Positions 56,900 through 64,000 of a stretch of 64,000 bases of DNA are shown one piece after another. A program made the translations under genes and the position numbers. Source of the stretch: Vibrio crassostreae 9ZC13 (GTDB lineage: Bacteria > Pseudomonadota > Gammaproteobacteria > Enterobacterales > Vibrionaceae); contig NZ_AJYZ02000019.1 in the NCBI RefSeq assembly GCF_000272045.2, positions 453,903 to 517,902 of the forward strand. The letters run 5' to 3'. Position 1 is the stretch's first letter. Every line of letters begins with the position of its first letter. The notes under the pieces were generated by a model. That model saw nothing but the letters and a program-made list of their open reading frames with translations. It was not told the DNA's origin and searched no databases.

Positions 56900-56927
56900 G
56901 CGGCCAGGTTTACTGGCTGCTTTTTTT
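56900..56927 (+). terminator. Terminator/attenuator between tssC and tssE
   Basis: GCGGCCAG pairs with CTGGCTGC (8 bp with one G-U) around GTTTA, followed by seven T. It has the full form of an intrinsic terminator, yet the next gene of the same operon begins 14 bp later. It should lower tssE-tssF-tssG expression relative to tssB-tssC. Confidence 0.8.
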
Positions 56928-56940
56928 CTTAGAGTGTTAT

Positions 56941-57351
56941 ATGGAAAAAGGTTACCGATTATTAGAACGAATTGAACTTGGTGAGCCGAAAAATTGTTAT
57001 GAAAAAGTGGTTTCACATAGGCATTTAATTGAATCCATTCATCTGCACCTTGCTGATTTGCTTAATACTCATGCGGGTAATTCAATGATCGATCGGGAAT
57101 ATGGCTTACCTGATTTCAATGATGTTCTATCGAACAACACCAATTTAGTTCGTCACATCCAAAAGAACATCACTTCCACAATAGAAAGCTTCGAACCTCG
57201 GCTACGAAGTGTTGAAGTACATTACCGAGAAAATCACAACAACCCTCTTCAATTAGGCTTTGGCATATGCGGAGAAGTCTTACACAACGGTGGAAAAGTT
57301 CCGATGTCTATCGATGTCTATATGGGAACTGACGGCCAATTTAACGTTTAG
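56941..57351 (+). CDS. tssE: TssE, gp25-like baseplate protein
   Basis: A 136-residue baseplate wedge component homologous to phage T4 gp25. The family core is visible: HLHLADLLNTHAGNSMIDREYGLPDFNDV and VRHIQKNITSTIESFEPRLRSVEVHY (with the EPRL motif). It polymerises with TssF/TssG and starts sheath assembly. It is the first gene after the tssC attenuator; tssF follows 10 bp later. Confidence 0.93.
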   Translation: MEKGYRLLERIELGEPKNCYEKVVSHRHLIESIHLHLADLLNTHAGNSMIDREYGLPDFNDVLSNNTNLVRHIQKNITSTIESFEPRLRSVEVHYRENHNNPLQLGFGICGEVLHNGGKVPMSIDVYMGTDGQFNV

Positions 57352-57361
57352 TAGGTGCCCA

Positions 57362-59110
57362 TTGAGTAACAGTAAATACTTTCAAGATGAACTCACATAT
57401 CTACGAGAATCCGGCAGCGAATTTGCCAAGTACAATCCAAAACTGACCAACTTTTTGTCTGAAGGAACATTCGATCCTGATGTAGAACGTCTTCTTGAAG
57501 GTTTTGCGTTTCTTACTGGCCGTATTAGAGAAAAGATTGATGATGAACTCCCAGAGCTCACTCAGTCGTTAATGACGCTGTTGTGGCCACATTACATGCG
57601 CTCGATTCCTTCGTTATGCATTAGCGAACTAACGCCACACTCCGGAAGTGTCACTGAAAAAACAGTGGTAAAGCGCGGGGCTGAGATGGCTAGTGAACAA
57701 GTGGAAGGTACGCAATGTTTATTCAGAACCTGCTATGACGTAGAGCTTTTCCCCTTAAAAATCACAAGCATTGACCAAAGCAACAGTCGAACAAGCTCAT
57801 CTGTTGATGTGACACTTGCGACTGAACATGGGCTAGAGTTATCTCGTATCGGGTTAGATAAATTAAGGTTTCATTTACATGGTGAGATCCATATAACTAG
57901 AATTCTTTTCTTATGGATATTTAGATACTTAGACTACGTCGAGTTAGACGTGGGCGGTGGGTATAAACGTAAACTTGGACCTGAATTTGTTAAACCGGTT
58001 GGGTACCAAGACGACGAAGCGATACTGCCATATAGCGACAATTCATTTGCAGGTTATCGTTTGTTGCAAGAATATTTTTCTTTACCAGACAAATTTATGT
58101 TTTTTGATATTACGGGTCTCGATTGGCTAAAAGGGATACCACAAAGAAGTACCGTGAACCTTAAATTCCATTTTAAGAGAGCATTACCTGCCGAAGTTGT
58201 CCTGAAAGATAAGCACTTAAGGTTACATTGCACGCCAGCTGTGAACCTATTCGAAAAAGATGGTGATCCAATTCGGCTTGAACATCGCCGAAATGAGTAT
58301 AAAGTTCGGCCACAGAGTGACAACCAGGATCACTACGAAGTTTATTCAATAAACCAAGTAGAAAGTTGGAGCAAAAATGAAAGGCGACGAAAATCTCTTA
58401 TTGAATTTGAGTCCTTTGAACACCAAATAAATCAAAGAGATAAACGTGATTTCTACAAGTCAAAAGTTTCAGAGCGAGTGAGTGGAAGAGGGCTTGAGCG
58501 TTATATATCTTTTCATACCCACAATGGGGATATTGCAGACCTAGGAACCGAAACGGTTTTGATGAAGTTATTGTGCAGTAATGCAGATTTGTCTGAAAGA
58601 TTGTCTGTAGGAGACATCATATATACCACACATAAATCTCCAACTTACGCCACGTTTAGTAATATTACTAAACCTACGCAATCTGTTAGCCCGCAAGTGA
58701 ATGGCGAACTCCAATGGCAACTGATTGCTAATATGTCATTGAATTATCTATCGCTCTCTAATATTGATGTACTCAAGGTTTTACTGTCTACATATGACTT
58801 CCATTCTAGAGTGGATAGGCAGGCTCATAGGGCTTCGTTGCACAGGCTTGACGGCATTATCTCATCAGAAATGAAACCTATCGATAGAGTGTTTAGAGGG
58901 GTATCCGTTCGTGGTAATCAATTTAAGCTTAAGATGAACTCTAGTTTTTTTGTCAATGAAGGGGACATGTTTTTGATGGCAAATGTATTGAATGAGTTCA
59001 TACGCTTATATTCAAGTGTTAACTCATTTACAGAGTTAGAAGTCTACGATGAACGCAGTGGCGAAAGCTACCAATGGGCAAGTTTAACTGGACAGCAAAC
59101 AATCTTATGA
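57362..59110 (+). CDS. tssF: TssF (VasA), baseplate protein
   Basis: A 582-residue TssF. The N-terminus SNSKYFQDELTYLRESGSEFAKYNPKLTNFL and then DPDVERLLEGFAFLTGRIREKIDDELPELTQSLMTLLWPHYMRSIPS is classic for the family, and FDITGLDWL... lies mid-protein. I set the start at TTG 57362 because AGG lies six bases upstream and the protein then begins at the conserved N-terminus; a longer frame back to 57260 overlaps tssE and has no homology. It overlaps tssG by 4 or 37 bp depending on the tssG start. Confidence 0.93.
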   Translation: MSNSKYFQDELTYLRESGSEFAKYNPKLTNFLSEGTFDPDVERLLEGFAFLTGRIREKIDDELPELTQSLMTLLWPHYMRSIPSLCISELTPHSGSVTEKTVVKRGAEMASEQVEGTQCLFRTCYDVELFPLKITSIDQSNSRTSSSVDVTLATEHGLELSRIGLDKLRFHLHGEIHITRILFLWIFRYLDYVELDVGGGYKRKLGPEFVKPVGYQDDEAILPYSDNSFAGYRLLQEYFSLPDKFMFFDITGLDWLKGIPQRSTVNLKFHFKRALPAEVVLKDKHLRLHCTPAVNLFEKDGDPIRLEHRRNEYKVRPQSDNQDHYEVYSINQVESWSKNERRRKSLIEFESFEHQINQRDKRDFYKSKVSERVSGRGLERYISFHTHNGDIADLGTETVLMKLLCSNADLSERLSVGDIIYTTHKSPTYATFSNITKPTQSVSPQVNGELQWQLIANMSLNYLSLSNIDVLKVLLSTYDFHSRVDRQAHRASLHRLDGIISSEMKPIDRVFRGVSVRGNQFKLKMNSSFFVNEGDMFLMANVLNEFIRLYSSVNSFTELEVYDERSGESYQWASLTGQQTIL

Positions 59111-60105
59111 TTGATGAATTATCAGAAAAAATAAACGAATTTAGCTTTTTTCAAGCAGTTTTGTTGTTAGAGAAGCACTACCAACTATTACCGGGCAGTG
59201 ATTTTGTAGCGGTTGGTGAAAACAAATATTTTTATCAAGAGAGAATTGCGTTTAGTGTCTCACCAAACCTCTGTTTCCCCAAAAGTGATATGGAATTCAT
59301 CAGTCATATGGAAAGGTCTGGTGAGCACTATTCGAGAATTGAAACTAACTTTTTAGGATTACACGGTTCAAGTTCACCTTTGCCCGCGAACTATACAGAA
59401 AAATTAGTAGGTAGAGATGATGATGATAATCCAGTTAGAGACTTCTTTGATTTCTTTCATAATAGATATACCAGTTTAATCTATCGTGTTTGGAAAAAGT
59501 ACCGTTATCATGTTCAGTATCAAAGCGATGCAACAGATGACTTTTCTGGGCGTATGCTGCACCTAGCAGGGTTGTCTAATGTTATTCAAGAGTCTGATAC
59601 GATCGGGCTTGATCGTGCAAAGATTTTGTCTTACGTCAATCAGCTATCTACCAGGACACGCTCTCCGAAACTGATTTCTGGCATTGTTGCGCACTATTTT
59701 TCATTACCAAGTGTTCGAATCGAAGAGTGGGTCTTTCGAAGAGTAAAAATTGCCGAATGCCAAAGGAATCAATTAAATAGAACGAATTGTATTTTGGGTT
59801 CAAATTTACATTTAGGTAAGAGCATCCCAGATCTAAACGGTAAGTTTAATCTTTGTATTGATAACATTGATTTCGAGACGTTCCGAAAGTTCTCCTATGG
59901 AGGAGATTTCCATAAAACTTTAGTGGGGTTGATGCGTTTTATTCTTCGTGACCCTATGTCTTGGGATTTAAAGCTAACCGTTGATTTAGACTCAGTTCCA
60001 AAGAACCAACTCGGTCAAGGTGATGGGACGAGTTTGGGGCAAACTTTTTGGTTGGGTCAAGCAGGTACGAAAGATGCGAAGATTAGAGTAATTGGAGGCA
60101 TTTAA
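59074..60105 (+). CDS. tssG: TssG (VasB), baseplate protein
   Basis: A 343-residue TssG that forms the baseplate wedge with TssF and TssE. Family sequences include INEFSFFQAVLLLEKHY near the start, IETNFLGLHGSSSPLPANYTE, DFFDFFHNRYTSLIYRVWKKYRY and the C-terminal LGQTFWLGQAG. Two starts are possible: ATG 59074 (used here) or ATG 59107, which overlaps the tssF stop as ATGA; neither has a strong SD. It is the last gene of the rightward operon and is followed by a terminator. Confidence 0.9.
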   Translation: MGKFNWTANNLMIDELSEKINEFSFFQAVLLLEKHYQLLPGSDFVAVGENKYFYQERIAFSVSPNLCFPKSDMEFISHMERSGEHYSRIETNFLGLHGSSSPLPANYTEKLVGRDDDDNPVRDFFDFFHNRYTSLIYRVWKKYRYHVQYQSDATDDFSGRMLHLAGLSNVIQESDTIGLDRAKILSYVNQLSTRTRSPKLISGIVAHYFSLPSVRIEEWVFRRVKIAECQRNQLNRTNCILGSNLHLGKSIPDLNGKFNLCIDNIDFETFRKFSYGGDFHKTLVGLMRFILRDPMSWDLKLTVDLDSVPKNQLGQGDGTSLGQTFWLGQAGTKDAKIRVIGGI

Positions 60106-60134
60106 AAAAACCGCTCATAAGAGCGGCTTTATTT
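60104..60134. terminator. Bidirectional terminator between tssG and the Lrp-like gene
   Basis: CCGCTC pairs with GAGCGG around ATAA, with seven A before it and CTTTATTTTT after it. It ends the rightward tss operon and, on the other strand, the leftward Lrp-like gene. Confidence 0.85.
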
Positions 60135-60587
60135 TTAACGACTGATTGGCTGGTGTAGCACTACTGTTGTATTGAGAGAGCGAATGCCATTGAAAGACTC
60201 TATCTCATTACATAAATGGTGTATTGATTGCAGATCAGGAGCTTCAATCAAAGAAATAATGTCGTAGGTACCCCCAACAATGCTTGTAAGTCTGACTTCA
60301 GGTAGTTCTTTTAATGCATTACTTACATCATTTTTCTTACCTTTTTCACAAGAAATTAGCAAATAACTTGCCGCTTTTCTCCCGTCATTTTCTACTCTTA
60401 TTTGTGCCGTATACCCTTTGATAATACCGGTTTTTTCAAGTCTGTTGATGCGTTCAGCGACTGCTGTTCGCGACAAGCCGATGTTGCGAGAAAGATTAGC
60501 AATCGATTCTCGCCCATTGGAGAGTAGATTCGAAAGAATTTTACGATCTAGTTTGTCTAAGCCTTGTAAACTAATGTTGGACATCAT
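60135..60587 (-). CDS. Lrp/AsnC-family regulator within the T6SS cluster (VP1407-like)
   Basis: A 150-residue Lrp/AsnC regulator. The N-terminal HTH is LDKLDRKILSNLLSNGRESIANLSRNIGLSRTAVAERINRLEKTGIIKGY, and the C-terminal RAM-type ligand/oligomer domain includes VGGTYDIISLIEAPDLQSIHHLCNEIES. V. parahaemolyticus T6SS1 has a regulator at this place (VP1407, recalled as part of the cluster's control), so a role in controlling this T6SS is likely. The start ATG has AAGG upstream. A hexanucleotide repeat tract lies 28 bp before it. Confidence 0.85.
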   Translation of the reverse strand: MMSNISLQGLDKLDRKILSNLLSNGRESIANLSRNIGLSRTAVAERINRLEKTGIIKGYTAQIRVENDGRKAASYLLISCEKGKKNDVSNALKELPEVRLTSIVGGTYDIISLIEAPDLQSIHHLCNEIESFNGIRSLNTTVVLHQPISR

Positions 60588-60614
60588 GTGTTCTGCCTTT
60601 TCTGAATTATTATT

Positions 60615-60650
60615 GTATTTGTATTTGTATTTGTATTTGTATTTGTATTT
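60615..60650. repeat. Hexanucleotide tandem repeat (GTATTT)x6
   Basis: Six perfect copies of GTATTT on the plus strand (AAATAC on the minus strand) fill most of the 66-bp gap between the end of tssM and the start of the Lrp-like gene. The tract is therefore in the leader or promoter of that regulator and in the tssM-to-regulator readthrough path. Perfect short tandem repeats can change copy number by slippage. Confidence 0.95.
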
Positions 60651-60653
60651 TTA

Positions 60654-63600
60654 CTATATAGCTTCGGGTAGAGTGAAGTTATACAGCTCCGCTAACGTAA
60701 ACGGGTTTTTCTGAGTCAAAGGAGTGATTCGCAAGCTCAGATATCTGCCTGATACTTTTATATCACTCACGAAGCTACCGTTATGGGTATTTGTTAACGT
60801 TGAGTCACCAAATAACCGATAGATAGCCCATTGACCATTCTTGCTCAGTACATGTTGTTTACCTTCGTCTGTTACATCTTGAATTGTTATACTGATATTG
60901 AAATCTCCGTTTTGAGGAGGCCACTCAAGTTCACGAATTCTACTTGGACCATGGTAATAGTTGATATTTGAGTCCGCTATTTTTAAGCTTGCTCTTATTG
61001 CACTCGAATCCAGATCAAGTACTTTCGCACTGAATGGAAGGTACAAGCGGTTTGTACTCTTGTTAATTAACGTATCTCTGATGACATTGTAATTTCTTAA
61101 CTGAACAAGCAACTCTGGCGAGAGTGGCATAATTTCGCCTTCTACCTGTTTTGGCGTCCATAGGTTTGTGTCATAAAAAGGAGCGAAATTTTTATCGATA
61201 AATGCATCAAGCAAGCCTCCCGATGCGAAAAGCAGCTCAAAGTCTTCGATCGAAATTTCTTCTGTTGCACTTAGATCAAAAGGGTACCTTCCTAAACCTA
61301 ACTCTTTGAACTTAGAATAGATCTCACTATACCAAAGAGTCTGTATTCCTTTTGATGATTCAGAAATCATCACGGACCAGCTCTGGTTAACTACGTCTAA
61401 AAGCCAACTTCTTACTGGCTCAGGAGATTTTTGTGCAATTTGTTTTAAACGAATCAGAGGATCGGCATCCGTACTACTCATCCGGTGTTGTGCTGCAGAC
61501 AACGCTGCCATTTGAGGGGCCGGTGCGTCTGCTATATCTTTCATATACGTACGAACTCTGCTCAGTGCAGTTATCGTTTCATCCCATGGTGTAGGGGAGT
61601 TTGGGGTTTCGTTAATTTGCAATTGATTCAAGATGTGGAAAGCTTGTTCAACTCTTTTCATTAATAAGTAGTCAGGCTTTACAACTTCTTCAACGAGTTC
61701 TGGTGCTGCTTTTACGGCACCCGCAAGTTTAGGGTTAACTTGAGCCATTAATGCTCCTTGTTGACCGATCGGTGAAAACTGCGTGTTTGTATAAACTTGT
61801 TTTAGAACCGTTGTCATCGGAGAAGATGGGCCAGAGATCAGATCAATGGCGTTAGTAATCTCCCCTATATTGTTATAACGCTTTACTTTTAGTTCGCTTA
61901 AAGCATTTCGCCAATAACTGATGTAGTCATCCGTATATTTTTTTCTTACTTGCTTCTTGAATGTCTCTTGTTCTTTGTCTGTTGGGATTACGTGGTTTGA
62001 CAAACCCAATACCCAGTTGTCGGTGATGACTTGTTGCGACATTAAATCGACGCGAGGGCGGTAAAACGTACTGAAGCCTGTAGATGTGTAAACTTTATCG
62101 ATTTCTAATCGTTGAGGATCCAAGTTGTCGTTGAAGACATTATTAAAGTCGAAACCGACTGCTCGCTGTAAATTCAAAGTGCCTAAATCAATGTCACCTG
62201 CTTGTTGTAACAAGCTGGCGTACACAAGATCTACATTTGAACTAGAGAGTAGAGAACGTCTTGTCGCACGCACCATATTCATGTTGATCGATACAGGTTC
62301 AAAATCAGTGCGGAAATATGCGTCCAAATATTTCATCACTGTCGTGATCGTGTCTGGTTGATCACTGAGTTTTTGGAGCGTTGACATCGTTTGCTGACGT
62401 AGAAATTTTATCTCGCGTTTTGTAGGATCATTCAACATTAAGTAACCTTTTAGTAAAGGCAGTGCATTATTAACGTTGTCTTGATTTTGTGTTAGTTGCA
62501 AACGATAACCTTGCTCAATTACTGGCATTAAGTGGTTTCTAATTTGCATTATGAGGGCGTTATAAGCGATTTTCGTACTTTCATCGAGACGACTTACATT
62601 CATATTCACAAGTTCATTATCTAGCGCTTGTGAGCCACTAAGCCATGCTTGATAAGATGGTTGTACAGTTTGGATCGCACTTGAAAGAGAACTTTCAAAA
62701 GAATTGCCTTTTGGGTAAGACGATTGTGAATCATCTATACCAATAAGCTGACTAATCACTCTCAGGTTGTCATCTAAAGTCGTTGAAAACAGGTAAGCAC
62801 CACTACCTAGTAAAATAATGGAAGCTGCAACGGCTAGACGGCTCTGCCTCTGGATCATCCTAAGGTAAGTCTTGTTTTCACCTGCGAAATCAGATTCAGG
62901 CAAGATCTGAGAGTCCATTAAGAAACGCGTAAAATAGGGCGTTTCTGTTAACTGAGTATGTTCCGACGCAATGATCGGCAAGTTAAAGTAGTTGCTGCAA
63001 CTCTTAGCTAATAGGTTGTATTTTCTACCACCTTGGATATTCGATATAAAAAACACTTCACGGATATCAAGTGAATAAGACCCAGTATTGAGTTCTGAAA
63101 GTCGTTCTATCACAGAAGCAATTTCAGACTGACACAATTCGAATTGTTTAGGGAATGCTAATATGGCTTGCTTCTCGTTAACTTCATTAGAGTGAGACGA
63201 CGAATCTAACGCATTGCTCTCCATTACTTTTACTAAATTACGGAAGCTATCATGGTAGTACTCAACAAATACACCTTTAGCTTCCTTTAATGGAATTGAT
63301 AGAAATTCAACCGAGGTCTTTAAAGAACTAAAGTGTATGTATTCCTTAAATCCTTCTAGCTTGTCGAGCTTAGACATCATTAAATATAAAGGGATCGCTG
63401 AAGATGTTTTTTCACTTACTGATTCTAATCGATGGTTAAGCGCGGTTAACGTGTAATCGATTTGTTCGGTTTCAGAGACAATTAGAAATTCAAAATCGAT
63501 AAAAAACAAGCAACCAGAAAATGGCTTTCTAGGCTTGTGTTTAATGACCTCATCTACAAATGTGTTCCACAGAGCGCTATCGTTACTTGATACTTCTTGA

Positions 63601-64000
63601 AACAATAGGCGTTGATCCGGTTTGATATACACGGCGGAGTCTGACTCATACCATTCGAAAAAATCATTCTTTGCAGTACGAGTCTGATCCATTGGCTTGA
63701 TTGCACTGGAGTTAAGTAGAAACTGAGTTCGACCCGCGTATTTATTGCCAATCATTAAATAGATTGGCTTTTTATTGGAACCAGAAAGAAGCGGACGGAT
63801 GACCATGGCTAATGCTTCTTCTTCTGTTTCCAGCTTTAGGGCTTTAGTGTTGTTTTTCTTTTTTAGCCACAACGTTACCTGAAACAACGAATAGAAAATT
63901 GTTATAGCACCTAAAGCAATCCATAGGTAAAACTTGTCTGTTATATCTAGCCAAAGGATATAGATTGCAGCGATCGTAGCAGCAAGAAAGAGGAAAATGG
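60654..64000 (-). CDS. tssM: TssM (VasK/IcmF-like), membrane complex protein, 5' end beyond the window
   Basis: The frame is open to the right edge, so at least 1,114 residues are present and the true start lies outside. Translation of 63888-64000 gives hydrophobic stretches (FLFLAATIAAIYILWL; FYLWIALGAITIFYSLF) that form the N-terminal membrane hairpin. A cytoplasmic GTPase-like domain follows with a degenerate P-loop IGNKYAGRTQFLL (Arg for Lys). A third membrane helix lies at LAVAASIILLGSGAYLF. The rest is a large periplasmic domain ending in the beta-rich TssM C-terminus. TssM joins TssL and TssJ as the envelope-spanning channel. It is leftward, upstream of the Lrp-like gene. Confidence 0.92.
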   Translation of the reverse strand, partial: IFLFLAATIAAIYILWLDITDKFYLWIALGAITIFYSLFQVTLWLKKKNNTKALKLETEEEALAMVIRPLLSGSNKKPIYLMIGNKYAGRTQFLLNSSAIKPMDQTRTAKNDFFEWYESDSAVYIKPDQRLLFQEVSSNDSALWNTFVDEVIKHKPRKPFSGCLFFIDFEFLIVSETEQIDYTLTALNHRLESVSEKTSSAIPLYLMMSKLDKLEGFKEYIHFSSLKTSVEFLSIPLKEAKGVFVEYYHDSFRNLVKVMESNALDSSSHSNEVNEKQAILAFPKQFELCQSEIASVIERLSELNTGSYSLDIREVFFISNIQGGRKYNLLAKSCSNYFNLPIIASEHTQLTETPYFTRFLMDSQILPESDFAGENKTYLRMIQRQSRLAVAASIILLGSGAYLFSTTLDDNLRVISQLIGIDDSQSSYPKGNSFESSLSSAIQTVQPSYQAWLSGSQALDNELVNMNVSRLDESTKIAYNALIMQIRNHLMPVIEQGYRLQLTQNQDNVNNALPLLKGYLMLNDPTKREIKFLRQQTMSTLQKLSDQPDTITTVMKYLDAYFRTDFEPVSINMNMVRATRRSLLSSSNVDLVYASLLQQAGDIDLGTLNLQRAVGFDFNNVFNDNLDPQRLEIDKVYTSTGFSTFYRPRVDLMSQQVITDNWVLGLSNHVIPTDKEQETFKKQVRKKYTDDYISYWRNALSELKVKRYNNIGEITNAIDLISGPSSPMTTVLKQVYTNTQFSPIGQQGALMAQVNPKLAGAVKAAPELVEEVVKPDYLLMKRVEQAFHILNQLQINETPNSPTPWDETITALSRVRTYMKDIADAPAPQMAALSAAQHRMSSTDADPLIRLKQIAQKSPEPVRSWLLDVVNQSWSVMISESSKGIQTLWYSEIYSKFKELGLGRYPFDLSATEEISIEDFELLFASGGLLDAFIDKNFAPFYDTNLWTPKQVEGEIMPLSPELLVQLRNYNVIRDTLINKSTNRLYLPFSAKVLDLDSSAIRASLKIADSNINYYHGPSRIRELEWPPQNGDFNISITIQDVTDEGKQHVLSKNGQWAIYRLFGDSTLTNTHNGSFVSDIKVSGRYLSLRITPLTQKNPFTLAELYNFTLPEAI

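Noticed and set aside
57260..57361. Extended TssF start inside tssE
   Set aside because: The extra residues are an out-of-frame reading of tssE; a TTG with AGG at ideal spacing gives the conserved TssF N-terminus.
60615..60650. Hexamer tract as a CRISPR or integron attC remnant
   Set aside because: It is a perfect 6-bp tandem repeat without spacers or the R/L boxes of attC sites.

Overview
The window reads as chromosomal DNA of a marine gammaproteobacterium, most probably a Vibrio. The evidence is a divergent nap/narQP locus, a mannosylglycerate (mng) catabolic operon, a V. parahaemolyticus T6SS1-like gene order, moderate-to-low GC and many TTG/GTG starts. Species was not determined. No rRNA, tRNA, CRISPR or phage genes were seen.

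Layout. (1) 1-5.1 kb, anaerobic respiration: napF-napD (leftward, continuing out of the window) face narQ-narP, followed by a convergent dcuC. FNR- and NarP-like sites lie in the promoters. (2) 6.0-14.3 kb, osmolyte catabolism: mngR faces mngA-mngB-glycerate kinase-manA, a set that can carry mannosylglycerate to fructose-6-phosphate and phosphoglycerate. (3) 14.3-22 kb, mixed housekeeping: a small monooxygenase, an intact IS3-family element (1312 bp, 3-bp target duplication), a fatty-acid desaturase with a FabR-like operator, a GNAT acetyltransferase, a diguanylate cyclase, the GTPase YlqF and an M23 peptidase. (4) 22.2-31 kb: one giant Ig-like-repeat lipoprotein frame of about 2,935 codons, cut by a single in-frame TAA and with a GC-richer repeated module at its 3' end.

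(5) 31.3-64 kb, type VI secretion. A possible structured small RNA (31.33-31.46 kb) precedes a three-gene module: MIX-domain protein, lipoprotein and 1563-aa OmpA-domain protein. Its order matches the binary effector module known from V. parahaemolyticus T6SS1 (co-effector, immunity, effector). Convergent to it are vasH and clpV (leftward). A divergent 0.45-kb region holds a sigma-54 promoter and an upstream palindrome for hcp. Then come hcp-vgrG and four accessory genes (DUF6484-like, unknown helical, DUF2169-like, catalytically dead ketosynthase-like), a PpkA-like kinase and tssA-B-C-E-F-G. Leftward again are an Lrp/AsnC regulator and tssM, which runs off the right edge. tssJ, tssK, tssL and a PAAR gene are not in the window and probably lie to the right.

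How the T6SS parts fit together: VasH with sigma-54 would drive hcp. Hairpins just after hcp and just after tssC could raise the dose of tube and sheath over VgrG and baseplate. The accessory genes after vgrG look like loading factors. A CRP-like site precedes the kinase-tssABCEFG operon, and a 6x hexanucleotide tract sits before the Lrp-like regulator. Functional statements rest on motif recognition by eye; no database search was run.
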